Positions 52,416-60,239 of a stretch of DNA of 64,000 nt are shown piece after piece (position 1 is the stretch's first letter; every line of letters starts with the position of its first letter). Source of the DNA: Rhizobiales bacterium UBA1912. Its GTDB lineage: Bacteria > Pseudomonadota > Alphaproteobacteria > Rhizobiales > Devosiaceae. The stretch is from NCBI GenBank assembly GCA_002337455.1, contig DDGC01000028.1:161464-225463 (forward strand). Reading direction: 5' to 3'. The translations under genes were made by a program, and so were the position numbers. The notes under the pieces are model-generated. The model saw only the letters and a list, made by a program, of their open reading frames with translations. It was not told the DNA's origin and made no database searches.

Positions 52416-53411
52416 ATGAAAGCTCTAAAAATCGCGACCCTGGCCGGTGTGCTGCTGGCTTCGGCCAGCCCGGCCTTCGCCCAGGATCTTTATCCGCTCA
52501 CCTTCCAGCTCAAATGGGTCAATCAGGGCCAGTTCGCCGGTTATCTGGTGGCCAAGGATCTGGGCTATTACGAAGAAGCCGGTCTCGACGTCACCATCAA
52601 TCCCGGCGGCCCCGACATTGCCCCCGAACAGGTGATCGCCGGCGGTGGCGCCGATGTCATCACCACATGGATGGCGGCGGGCCTTGCGGCGCGCGAACGC
52701 GGCGTGCCGCTGGTCAATATCGCCCAGCCCTTCGCCACCACGGCGCTCGAAATGGTCTGCTCGGAAGAAAGCGGAGTAGAAACCACAGCCGATTTCCCGG
52801 GCAAGACGCTGGGCGTTTGGTTCTTCGGCAATGAATACCCGTTCTATGCCTGGATGGCCCAGCTTGGGCTTTCCACCGATGGCGGGGACGATGGCGTCGA
52901 AGTGCTGCGGCAGGCCTTTTCGGCCGATCCGCTGCTCCAGAACCAGGCGGATTGTATCTCGGTCATGCGCTATAACGAGTACAAGCAGGTGCTCGATGCG
53001 GGCATCCCCGAGGACAGCCTGACGCTGTTCAACTTCGCCGATGAAGGCGTGGGCATGCTCGAAGACGGTCTTTACGTCATGGAGGATCGCCTCGAAGACC
53101 CCGAATTCGTCGAAGCGATGACGGCGTTCGTCGAAGCCTCGATGGCCGGCTGGGCATACGCTGAAGCAAACCCCGAGGAAGCCGCCGAGATCGTCATCAA
53201 CAATGACATGAGCGGTGCCCTGACGCTCGAAAGCCAGATTTATCAGGTCAACGAGGCCGCCGCGCTGGTCGGCGATACCCCGGCGCTCGATATCGAAGCC
53301 TATGAGCAGACCGTCGCAACGCTGCTTTCGGCAGTATCGCCGGACAACCCGGCGATCACCGCAGCGCCGGAAGGCGCCTATACGACGGTGGTCACCGACG
53401 CCATCGAATAG
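52416..53411 (+). CDS. ABC transporter substrate-binding protein (NMT1/THI5-like)
   Basis: A 331-residue periplasmic protein, signal peptide ending SPAFAQ. The fold is marked by LTFQLKWVNQGQFAGYLVA, YYEEAGLDVTINPGGPDI and ADVITTWMAAGLAARERGVP, the NMT1/THI5 class that binds pyrimidine-type compounds and related heterocycles. Position as last gene of the dihydropyrimidine operon suggests uracil, thymine or a hydrogenated or hydantoin form as ligand. This is inference. A strong terminator follows. Confidence 0.9.
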   Translation: MKALKIATLAGVLLASASPAFAQDLYPLTFQLKWVNQGQFAGYLVAKDLGYYEEAGLDVTINPGGPDIAPEQVIAGGGADVITTWMAAGLAARERGVPLVNIAQPFATTALEMVCSEESGVETTADFPGKTLGVWFFGNEYPFYAWMAQLGLSTDGGDDGVEVLRQAFSADPLLQNQADCISVMRYNEYKQVLDAGIPEDSLTLFNFADEGVGMLEDGLYVMEDRLEDPEFVEAMTAFVEASMAGWAYAEANPEEAAEIVINNDMSGALTLESQIYQVNEAAALVGDTPALDIEAYEQTVATLLSAVSPDNPAITAAPEGAYTTVVTDAIE

Positions 53412-53432
53412 GGCCGGTTACAAAACCAATTG

Positions 53433-53462
53433 AAAGAGGCGGAACCTTCCGCCTCTTTTTTT
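53433..53462 (+). terminator. Intrinsic terminator of the pyrimidine operon
   Basis: AAAGAGGCGGA pairs with TCCGCCTCTTT across a four-base loop, followed by a run of seven T. It starts 22 bases after the stop codon of the binding-protein gene. Confidence 0.9.
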
Positions 53463-53619
53463 GTTCGCCTGTTGCATTTTGCCTCTCCAAATCACCTCGC
53501 AAACAATATAGAGCGGAAACAGAAACTGGGCCGCGCCGGGGAAGTGGGGCGACGGTAATCATCAAGAGAATTTGCGTGCGAGACGCCGGAACTGGCGGCA
53601 TTTCGGCGCATATGCAAAT

Positions 53620-53633
53620 CCAAAACGTTTTGG
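53620..53633. promoter_or_regulatory. Perfect 14-bp palindrome upstream of thuA-like gene, LacI-type operator
   Basis: CCAAAACGTTTTGG is perfectly symmetrical around a central CG, the usual shape of LacI-family operators. It lies 32 bases before the thuA-like start. No LacI-family gene is in the window, so the regulator is encoded elsewhere. Confidence 0.6.
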
Positions 53634-53665
53634 CTCGCGGCGGGCCGCGACAGGAGTGAGGGACA

Positions 53666-54451
53666 ATGACGATCAAGGCGCTCGTCTGGGGCGAGAACGT
53701 TCACGAGCAGAAAAGCGACGTGGTGGCAGAACTCTACCCGCAGGGGATGCACGCCCAGATCGCCAGATTGCTGGCCGAGGACACGGGGATTACCGTCGAT
53801 ACCGTTGTGCTCCAGGATCCCGAGCACGGCCTGACCGAAGAGGTTCTGGCCGATACCGACGTCCTGCTCTGGTGGGGCCATGCGGCGCATGGCGATGTCG
53901 AGGATGCAATTGTCGAGCGGGTCGCAAAACGCGTCTGGGAAGGTATGGGGCTGATCCTTTTGCACTCGGCGCATTTCTCGAAAATCTTCAAGCGGCTCAT
54001 GGGCACGCCCTGTGCGCTCAAATGGCGCGAGGCGGGCGAGCGTGAGCGGTTGTGGGTCGTAAACCCGCGCCACCCGATCGCCGAAGGGCTGGGCGAATAT
54101 TTCGAGCTCGAAAACGAAGAAATGTATGGTGAGCCCTTCTCGGTGCCCGAGCCGCTGGAAACTGTGTTCATTTCCTGGTTCCAGGGCGGGGAAGTGTTTC
54201 GCTCGGGGCTGACCTATCGGCGCGGGGCGGGCAATATCTTTTACTTCCGGCCCGGGCATGAAACCTATCCCACCTATCACGATGCGACGGTGGGCAAGGT
54301 TTTGCGCAACGCGGTCAAATGGGCGCACAATCCGCAGGGGCGCTATGCGGGCGTTCACGATGCGCCCAACGTGCCGGTGGACAAGGCGCTCGAAAAGATT
54401 GAAGAACGCGGCGGCAAGCTGCACAAGGCCGGCGAAGAAGGCTTCCGCTAG
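53666..54451 (+). CDS. thuA: ThuA-like domain protein
   Basis: A 261-residue protein of the ThuA family (class I glutamine-amidotransferase-like fold). It has KALVWGENVHEQKSDVVAE, DVLLWWGHAAHGDV, LILLHSAHFSKIFKRLMG and GNIFYFRPGHETYPTYHD. In Sinorhizobium thuA acts with thuB in trehalose and related disaccharide use through 3-keto intermediates. The biochemical role of ThuA is still loosely defined. The gene is 48 bases before a Gfo/Idh/MocA oxidoreductase, the thuB position. Confidence 0.88.
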   Translation: MTIKALVWGENVHEQKSDVVAELYPQGMHAQIARLLAEDTGITVDTVVLQDPEHGLTEEVLADTDVLLWWGHAAHGDVEDAIVERVAKRVWEGMGLILLHSAHFSKIFKRLMGTPCALKWREAGERERLWVVNPRHPIAEGLGEYFELENEEMYGEPFSVPEPLETVFISWFQGGEVFRSGLTYRRGAGNIFYFRPGHETYPTYHDATVGKVLRNAVKWAHNPQGRYAGVHDAPNVPVDKALEKIEERGGKLHKAGEEGFR

Positions 54452-54499
54452 GGCCTGTTATCCGTTCTCATATCAACTGAACCAATCGCGGAGCGCAGC

Positions 54500-55546
54500 A
54501 TGCGTCTTGTGATCCTTGGCACGGGCAATATGGCCTCCAGCCACGCGGCGCACTTTGGCGCCATCGACGGCGTCGAAATCGTCGGGGCTGTCGATCTGGA
54601 CGCCGAGCGCGCCCAGCGCTTTGCCCAGAGCTACGATATCCCGCGCATTTTCACCTCGCTGGACGCGGCGCTCGATTGGGGCCAGTTCGACTCGGTGGCC
54701 AATGTCACCCCCGACCGGTTCCATTTCGAAACCTCGATGACGGCGATCGCGGCGGGCAAGCACGTGTTTTGCGAAAAGCCGCTGGCCACCCATTATGGCC
54801 ATGCCGAGGGTATGGCCGACGCTGCCGAGGCGGCGGGGCTGGTCAACATGGTCAACCTCACCTATCGCAACGTCGCAGAGCTGCAGAAATTCCGCCAGCT
54901 TGTCGACGCCGGGGCCATCGGCGAGATCAAGCATGTGGAGGCGAGCTACCTGCAAAGCTGGCTGGTGTCCAAGGCCTGGGGCGACTGGCGGACCGACCCG
55001 ACATGGCTGTGGCGGCTTTCGACAGCCCACGGCTCGAACGGCACGCTTGGCGATATCGGCATCCACATTCTCGATTTCGCGGCGTTCGGCATCAACGCGC
55101 CCATCGCCTCGATGTTCTGCCGGCTCAAAGCCTTCGACAAGGAACCGGGCGGGCGGATCGGGGATTATGTGCTCGATGCCAATGACAGCTTCACCATGAG
55201 CCTCGAATTCGGCTCGGGGGCACTGGGCGTGGTGCATGCGACGCGCTGGGCGTCGGGCTATCTCAATACGCTGCGCCTGCGGGCCTATGGCGACAAGGGC
55301 GGCCTGGAAGTCCAGCATGGCATGAACGGGTCTTCGCTGCAGATGTGTGCGGGCGAGGACGCCGAGATCGCCCACTGGCAGGAGGTGCCTGTCGAACCCG
55401 TGCCGACCAATTACCACCGTTTTGCCGAGGCTGTGCATTCCGGCGTCAATGGCGATCCGAGCTTTCGCTACGCCGCGGACATGCAAAAGGTGCTCGACCT
55501 GGGGTTGGTGTCCGAGGCCAAGCGGCGGGAAATCGTCGTCGGCTGA
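54500..55546 (+). CDS. Gfo/Idh/MocA family NAD(P)-dependent oxidoreductase (ThuB-like)
   Basis: A 348-residue dehydrogenase: Rossmann start LVILGTGNMASSHAAHF, KHVFCEKPLATHYGHAEGMA (catalytic EKP lysine), and the C-terminal sheet domain with HGSNGTLGDIGIHILDFAAF carrying the GxxxDxxxH-like active-site region. Acts on a sugar or inositol derivative. Paired with the ThuA-like gene, it may make or use 3-keto-glycosides. No sugar transporter is attached, unlike the classical thu operon. Confidence 0.88.
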   Translation: MRLVILGTGNMASSHAAHFGAIDGVEIVGAVDLDAERAQRFAQSYDIPRIFTSLDAALDWGQFDSVANVTPDRFHFETSMTAIAAGKHVFCEKPLATHYGHAEGMADAAEAAGLVNMVNLTYRNVAELQKFRQLVDAGAIGEIKHVEASYLQSWLVSKAWGDWRTDPTWLWRLSTAHGSNGTLGDIGIHILDFAAFGINAPIASMFCRLKAFDKEPGGRIGDYVLDANDSFTMSLEFGSGALGVVHATRWASGYLNTLRLRAYGDKGGLEVQHGMNGSSLQMCAGEDAEIAHWQEVPVEPVPTNYHRFAEAVHSGVNGDPSFRYAADMQKVLDLGLVSEAKRREIVVG

Positions 55547-55612
55547 TTTTTCGGGTTTGGCACCAATCGACATAGCATGAGGTGATACACCGACCTCTCA
55601 AACCCACCTCCG

Positions 55613-55648
55613 TCACCCCGGCCTGGAGCCGGGGCCCAGTGCACTCCG
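55613..55648. repeat. Short copy of the CCCCGG...CCGGGG palindrome family
   Basis: CACCCCGGCCTGGAGCCGGGG, then CCCAGTG. A short hairpin of the same style as the units at 5236 and 25258, in the gap between convergent genes. The following 50 bases also contain CTCCGCG-TTGGAAG-CGGAG, a second small hairpin. Confidence 0.55.
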
Positions 55649-55700
55649 CGTTGGAAGCGGAGAAAATGAAGTCGATGTGCTTAAACGTTGAGCGCGCCGG

Positions 55701-55732
55701 AAAAGAAAAAGGGCGCGTCGGATGACGCGCCC
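55701..55732 (-). terminator. Intrinsic terminator of the 5'-nucleotidase gene
   Basis: On the minus strand GGGCGCGTC, a four-base loop and GACGCGCCC are followed by TTTTTCTTTT. It lies 27 bases past the stop codon of the leftward nucleotidase gene. Confidence 0.88.
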
Positions 55733-55759
55733 TTCTTTGCATGATGGAAAGCTATTCGC

Positions 55760-57373
55760 TTATTCGATGATCGTGATGCGGCCATCGGTGTAGGGGGTGT
55801 ATTCACCGCCCAGAGAGGCGATGTAATCGGCCAGAACCTGTTCAAGCGGCGGGCCGAAATCGTAGGGGTTGTCGCCTTCGGCAAAAGTGCCGTAGCCGTC
55901 GCCGCCGCCACGCATGTAGTTGTTGGTGACGATGATGTAGGTGGCGTCTTCGTCGATAGGCACCCATTCGCCGCCATTATCGATCATGACGTCGCTGATG
56001 CGTTCGCCAACAGGGTTGGCCAGGGTGTAGGCATATTGCAGCCCGGCAACCTGCGGGAAGCGGCCGGCGCCGTTCTCGATATCGGAAACGCCGTTTTCCA
56101 GGGCGTCGATCACGTCGGCACCCGAGATTTCCACTGTAGCCATGGTGTTGGAGAAGGGCAGGACAGTCAGAACTTCGCCCATGGTGATTTCGCCTTCGTC
56201 GATGGTAGCGCGCAAGCCGCCGCCGTTCTGGATGGCGATGGTTGCGCCCTGCGAGGCGGCGCGGTCGAGGATGGCGTCAGCCACGAGGTTGCCCATCGAG
56301 CATTCCTCGACACGGCAGACTTCACGGCTGCCCTCGATCGGAGCGGTCGTCGTGCCGATCACTTCGGCCATCAGTTCCTGAAGCGGTTCTTCGAGTTCGG
56401 CGAGGCGAGCGGCGTATTCCTCGTTCGGGGTCACCGAAGCGTCGATGAGGACGGGGGCGCCTTCGGCCGAGACGACATTGCCTTCAGCGTCCCAGGTGAC
56501 GGCGATCTCACCGAGATACTTGCCATAGGCATACGCTGTGACGACTGGCACTTCGTTGCCGTCGACGCCGTCGATCAGGGTCGGATAGCCGCCTGCAGCG
56601 CCTTCATCGGTGTTCGAAAGCAGCGAATGCGAGTGCCCGCCGACAACCACGTCAACGCCGGGGACGTTGGAGGCGATTTCCTGGTCCTGGGCAAAGCCCA
56701 CATGGGTCACCGCGATGATCTTGTTGATGCCTTCGGCGGTCAAGGCCTCGGCTTGAGCGGTGAGGCTGTCGATCACGTCCTCGAACATGACGTTGTCGCC
56801 GGGCGAGGAGGTTTCATCGGTGTCTTCGGCAAGCGCCGAAATGAAGCCGATCTGTTCGCCGCCGATTTCCATGACATGGGTGCCCGGAATGCGGCCTTCG
56901 AGCAGGGGCTCGTTTTCGACATTGGTGTTACCCGAAATCAGCGGGTATTCGATAGCGTCGAGCAGGGCGGCCAGCTCTTCGGGGCCGTCGTCGAATTCGT
57001 GGTTGCCCACGGCCATCAGGTCGATGCCAAGGCCGTTGGAGAATTCAGCGACGATCTCGCTGCGATACTGGGTGTAGAACAGTGAGCCCTGGAACCAGTC
57101 ACCGGCGTCGAGCAGGACGACATTTTCGCCCTCGAGTTCGGCGCGCTTGTCGTCGATCGCTGTCTTGACGCGTGCGATACCGCCGAAACATTCACCGGCA
57201 GCGTCGGTTTCCGCATCGCAGTTCGAATCCGAACTGGTGATGGGGCCGAAACGCGAATGGAAATCGTTAAGGTGCAGAATGTTGAGGGTGAATTCGCCTT
57301 CCTGCGCACTGACGGGGCCGGTCAGCCCCACGGTCAGCGCCAGCGCGGAGGCGCCGAGCAACAGATGTTTCAT
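55760..57373 (-). CDS. Periplasmic 5'-nucleotidase / metallophosphoesterase (UshA family)
   Basis: Removes phosphate from extracellular nucleotides, delivering nucleosides. A 537-residue exported protein (signal peptide ending GPVSAQ). The metallophosphatase domain has LNDFHSRFG, DAGDWFQGSLFYTQ, GNHEFDDG and GGHSHSLL. The C-terminal nucleotide-binding domain has IQNGGGLRATIDEGEITMGE and NNYMRGGGDGYGTF. The start follows AAGGGATC. A longer frame upstream adds no family residues. Fits with the nucleoside hydrolase and the pyrimidine genes as a nucleic-acid scavenging theme. Confidence 0.93.
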   Translation of the reverse strand: MKHLLLGASALALTVGLTGPVSAQEGEFTLNILHLNDFHSRFGPITSSDSNCDAETDAAGECFGGIARVKTAIDDKRAELEGENVVLLDAGDWFQGSLFYTQYRSEIVAEFSNGLGIDLMAVGNHEFDDGPEELAALLDAIEYPLISGNTNVENEPLLEGRIPGTHVMEIGGEQIGFISALAEDTDETSSPGDNVMFEDVIDSLTAQAEALTAEGINKIIAVTHVGFAQDQEIASNVPGVDVVVGGHSHSLLSNTDEGAAGGYPTLIDGVDGNEVPVVTAYAYGKYLGEIAVTWDAEGNVVSAEGAPVLIDASVTPNEEYAARLAELEEPLQELMAEVIGTTTAPIEGSREVCRVEECSMGNLVADAILDRAASQGATIAIQNGGGLRATIDEGEITMGEVLTVLPFSNTMATVEISGADVIDALENGVSDIENGAGRFPQVAGLQYAYTLANPVGERISDVMIDNGGEWVPIDEDATYIIVTNNYMRGGGDGYGTFAEGDNPYDFGPPLEQVLADYIASLGGEYTPYTDGRITIIE

Positions 57374-57551
57374 GATCCCTTGTTCCCTTTGTCTTCGAGA
57401 CGCATACGACGCCTCTATTCCATGCATTTGCGACGGTCGTGTTACAGCGCCGGCGTTGTGCACATGGGGGCAAAGTCAAACACAGTTGCCCGGGGAGGGA
57501 AAGCAAAACTTTGACCGGGTGGTCAATTTATGACGATATCGTCACAGCCCG

Positions 57552-58190
57552 CTACCAGCGCAGAACCACCCGGCCCAGCAGCGCGCCGCCAAGCGCGACC
57601 AGTCCGACCCCCAACGAATACCAAAGGGCGAGAAACAGCAGCCCGGTTTCGCCGCAATGGAAGGCATAGACCGACGCCCCGGCGCCACCGGATGCAAGGC
57701 CGGCGGCCAGACCGGCCAGCGCGGGGTTGGTGGGCGCCAGGCGCCGCATGGCAGCCAGCATAATGGCCAGCACCGGGGCTGAAAACACGACAATCAGGAA
57801 CGGGCAAACCAGCGCCGTTCCGCCGAACATCAGAACGGGCTTGATGGCTTCTGCGGCGTTGCCCCATTGCCAGAGCCCGCCGGCCAGCGTGAGCAGGAAC
57901 ACACCGCCCACGGCCCACACGCCCGGCCAATTGTTCTTCTCCGGGCGCGACAGCGCCATGGCAGCTAAAAGGCCCAACAGGCCAAGCACGCTCGTATAGG
58001 CGAGCTTGATCCAGAACATGGCCGTGGCCGGTGCCGTCATAATATCGCCGCGCAGCCCGATCGCGGCCACCATCATGGCCGCTGCGATGAGCGCACCCGT
58101 AACCACGGCGCCCAGCAGCAGCCATTGCAGCGTGCTGCGCCGTGTGGGGCGCAAATCGTCGACAAGTCGATCGATCAGGTCGGTGTTCAT
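57552..58190 (-). CDS. nrsF: Anti-sigma factor NrsF (DUF1109)
   Basis: A 212-residue membrane protein with six hydrophobic segments, opening MNTDLIDRLVDDLRPTRR, the conserved DUF1109 start. The cytoplasmic N-terminus is thought to hold SigF, and a conserved cysteine (YAFHCGETGLLFLALWY) is present near the C-terminus, as expected for a thiol-sensing anti-sigma factor. It overlaps the sigma gene by four bases. In Caulobacter and Azospira NrsF releases SigF on metal, oxidative or hypochlorite stress. Confidence 0.92.
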   Translation of the reverse strand: MNTDLIDRLVDDLRPTRRSTLQWLLLGAVVTGALIAAAMMVAAIGLRGDIMTAPATAMFWIKLAYTSVLGLLGLLAAMALSRPEKNNWPGVWAVGGVFLLTLAGGLWQWGNAAEAIKPVLMFGGTALVCPFLIVVFSAPVLAIMLAAMRRLAPTNPALAGLAAGLASGGAGASVYAFHCGETGLLFLALWYSLGVGLVALGGALLGRVVLRW

Positions 58191-58732
58191 CGCCTGTCTC
58201 CAGCAAAACGCTCCATGAGGGCCTTGAGTCCGCGGTGGATGGCGACTTTCGCCGCGCTCTCGCTCATGCCATGGGCCGACGCGGCTTCTGCGACCGAGGA
58301 CCCTTCGACCTTCACCTTGCGGATCAGGGTGGAGGTGCGCTCGGGCAGGGTGCCCAGCACCCTGTCGAGATCGTGCGCGGCCATCGCGCTGCCCGGTTGG
58401 GCGCTGTCGGCGAAATCATCATCGAGCGGCACCGTGGGGCGGATCGAGTGGCGGCGCAGATGATCGACGAGCTTATAATGGGCGATGGCGTGCAGCCAGG
58501 CGGTGAAGGGCCGGTCCAGATCGTAGGTCAGGCGTCTCGTGTGCACAGCCAATAGCGTCTCCTGAATCATATCCTCGATATGGGCCGCGTGGGTTGGAGC
58601 GAGCCGCCGGGAAAAATAGATGCGCAAATAATGGGTCAACTCGCCAAGAAGCTGGCGATAGGCCGATTTGTCGCCCTCGAGTGACGACAGCACGAGCGCG
58701 CGGAGCCGCGTTTCGAGTGAATCCATATGCAT
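58187..58732 (-). CDS. sigF: ECF sigma factor SigF
   Basis: A 181-residue group IV sigma factor. Region 2 is IYFSRRLAPTHAAHIEDMIQ with ETLLAVHTRRLTYDLDRPFT and WLHAIAHYKLVDHLRR. Region 4 is LPERTSTLIRKVKVEGSSVA, AEAASAHGMSESAAKVAIHR and GLKALMERF. Two ATGs six bases apart are possible starts (58732 and 58726). The autoregulatory promoter ends eight bases before the first, so the mRNA may be leaderless. Partner of the overlapping nrsF. The divergent methionine-rich gene carries the same promoter type. Confidence 0.93.
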   Translation of the reverse strand: MHMDSLETRLRALVLSSLEGDKSAYRQLLGELTHYLRIYFSRRLAPTHAAHIEDMIQETLLAVHTRRLTYDLDRPFTAWLHAIAHYKLVDHLRRHSIRPTVPLDDDFADSAQPGSAMAAHDLDRVLGTLPERTSTLIRKVKVEGSSVAEAASAHGMSESAAKVAIHRGLKALMERFAGDRR

Positions 58733-58740
58733 CAGGCTCC

Positions 58741-58768
58741 TATTCGTCCAACGCCGGGCAAACGTTAC
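58741..58768 (-). promoter_or_regulatory. SigF-type promoter of sigF-nrsF
   Basis: On the minus strand GTAACG (58768-58763), 16 bases, CGAATA (58746-58741). This agrees with the GTAAC...CGAA pattern reported for SigF/ECF16 promoters and mirrors the divergent promoter at 58816. Confidence 0.8.
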
Positions 58769-58815
58769 AGCGGGGGCGCGAAATAATCGAGTTGGGAACA
58801 CGATTTCGTGAGGGC

Positions 58816-58843
58816 GTAACCGGAGTTGAACCACAAACGAATG
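58816..58843 (+). promoter_or_regulatory. SigF-type promoter of the methionine-rich protein operon
   Basis: GTAACC (58816-58821), 16 bases, CGAATG (58838-58843). Same -35, spacer and -10 as the divergent sigF promoter. Predicted transcription start near 58850, leaving a leader of about 50 bases with AAGGGAG before the ATG. Confidence 0.82.
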
Positions 58844-58899
58844 TTGAACACGTACCGTATCAATGAGCTGCGGTCGCAACCTCCAAGGGAGACTAGACG

Positions 58900-59289
58900 A
58901 TGTTCAACAAGACAATTCTTGCCGCCGCCGTTCTTGCACTGGCCCTGCCGGCCGCTGCCGTTCAGGCCCAGGACGCCATGGCCGGCGACGCAATGGCAGG
59001 CGATTCGATGGCCAGTGACTCGATGGCCAGTGACTCGATGGCAAGCGACAGCATGGCGAGCGATTCGATGGCCATGGATTCCATGATGTCCGATGACGAG
59101 CTTGCACTCTGCATCGAACAGGCCCAGGCCATCACCTTCGCCGAAGTTGCCGCTGCCGCCGAACATGCCTGTCACGCGGTTCACAATGGTGAACACATGG
59201 GCTCTGATGCCATGGCGGGCGACGCGATGGCCGGTGACGCCATGGAAGGCGATGCCATGGCGGGCGACGCTATGGCGCCCCAGCAGTAA
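58900..59289 (+). CDS. mrpX: Methionine-rich periplasmic repeat protein (MrpX-like)
   Basis: A 129-residue exported protein with signal peptide ending AAAVQA. The mature part has 16 methionines in about 105 residues, mostly in a pentapeptide pattern Met-Ala-(Gly/Ser)-Asp-(Ala/Ser). There are two repeat blocks, about residues 24-62 and 98-127. They flank a non-repetitive segment (ELALCIEQAQAITFAEVA to AEHACHAVH) with two cysteines. In Azospira a similar protein scavenges hypochlorite by methionine oxidation and is repaired by a methionine sulfoxide reductase. Here the SigF promoter and the molybdoenzyme downstream give the same context. The role is inferred. Confidence 0.85.
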   Translation: MFNKTILAAAVLALALPAAAVQAQDAMAGDAMAGDSMASDSMASDSMASDSMASDSMAMDSMMSDDELALCIEQAQAITFAEVAAAAEHACHAVHNGEHMGSDAMAGDAMAGDAMEGDAMAGDAMAPQQ

Positions 59290-59363
59290 GCCTGCTCTAA
59301 TATATTGCTTCGCCCCAATTGGCGGGTGCCCCTGGGGCGAAGCATTCCGATAGGGAGACGGAT

Positions 59364-60239
59364 ATGTCCGCAGCGTCCAGCCAGGAAGCGACCGCCAGCC
59401 AGGAACCGGCCACCGGCCAGGGTTCGATCACTGGCAAGGTCATCAAGCGCCAGTCGATCTGGACGCGGCTTACCCATTGGGTATGGGTGATCTGCCTGTT
59501 TTTCCTGCTGTTTACCGGGCTGCAGATCTTCAACGCGCATCCGAGCCTTTATATCGGGCAACAATCGGGGTTCGAATTTACGAACTCGATTTTCTCCATG
59601 GGCGCCATCCGCAATCCCGACGGCTCGATCTCGGGGATCACGACGATTTTCGGGCATCAGTTCGATACAACCGGCGTGTTCGGCTATTCCGGTCCCGAGG
59701 GTCAGGAGCGCGTGCGCGGCTTTCCTGCATGGGCGACCATTCCTTCCTATCAGGACCTGGGCACCGGCCGTGTCGTCCATTTCTTTTTCGGCTGGCTTCT
59801 GGTTGCCACCATGTTCATCTGGTTCGTCGCCAGCCTCATCAACGGGCATTTGCGGCGCGACATCATTCCGACGGCCACGGATCTAAAGTCGCTGCCGTCC
59901 GATGTTGCCGCGCATGCGCGCCTCAAATTCCATCACACGCGCCACTACAATGTGCTCCAGAAACTCAGCTACGGCGTCGTGCTGCTGATCCTGTTTCCGC
60001 TGATCGTCCTGACCGGGCTGGCGATGTCGCCGGGCATGAATTCGGCGTGGCCGTGGCTCATCGAAATCTTTGGCGGGCGGCAGACGGCGCGCACCATACA
60101 TTTCATCACCATGGCGCTGTTGGTCGGGTTCTTTGTCGTCCACATCGTCATGGTGCTGCTGGCCGGGCCGCTCAACACGATGCGCTCGATGATTACCGGC
60201 AAGTACAGGATCGATCCCGAAACGGAGGGAGAGAAATGA
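59364..60239 (+). CDS. b-type cytochrome, cytochrome b561/formate dehydrogenase gamma class (YedZ1-like)
   Basis: A 291-residue membrane protein with four main helices. Heme-ligand histidines are expected in LTHWVWVICLFFLLFTGLQIF, GRVVHFFFGWLLVATMF, LKFHHTRHYNVLQKLSYGVV and TIHFITMALLVGFFVVHIVM. A periplasmic loop of about 75 residues follows the first helix. Probably passes electrons from the quinone pool to the molybdoenzyme encoded immediately after (four-base overlap). The first 30 residues are Ala/Gln/Ser-rich and look disordered. Start supported by GGGAG. Confidence 0.88.
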   Translation: MSAASSQEATASQEPATGQGSITGKVIKRQSIWTRLTHWVWVICLFFLLFTGLQIFNAHPSLYIGQQSGFEFTNSIFSMGAIRNPDGSISGITTIFGHQFDTTGVFGYSGPEGQERVRGFPAWATIPSYQDLGTGRVVHFFFGWLLVATMFIWFVASLINGHLRRDIIPTATDLKSLPSDVAAHARLKFHHTRHYNVLQKLSYGVVLLILFPLIVLTGLAMSPGMNSAWPWLIEIFGGRQTARTIHFITMALLVGFFVVHIVMVLLAGPLNTMRSMITGKYRIDPETEGEK

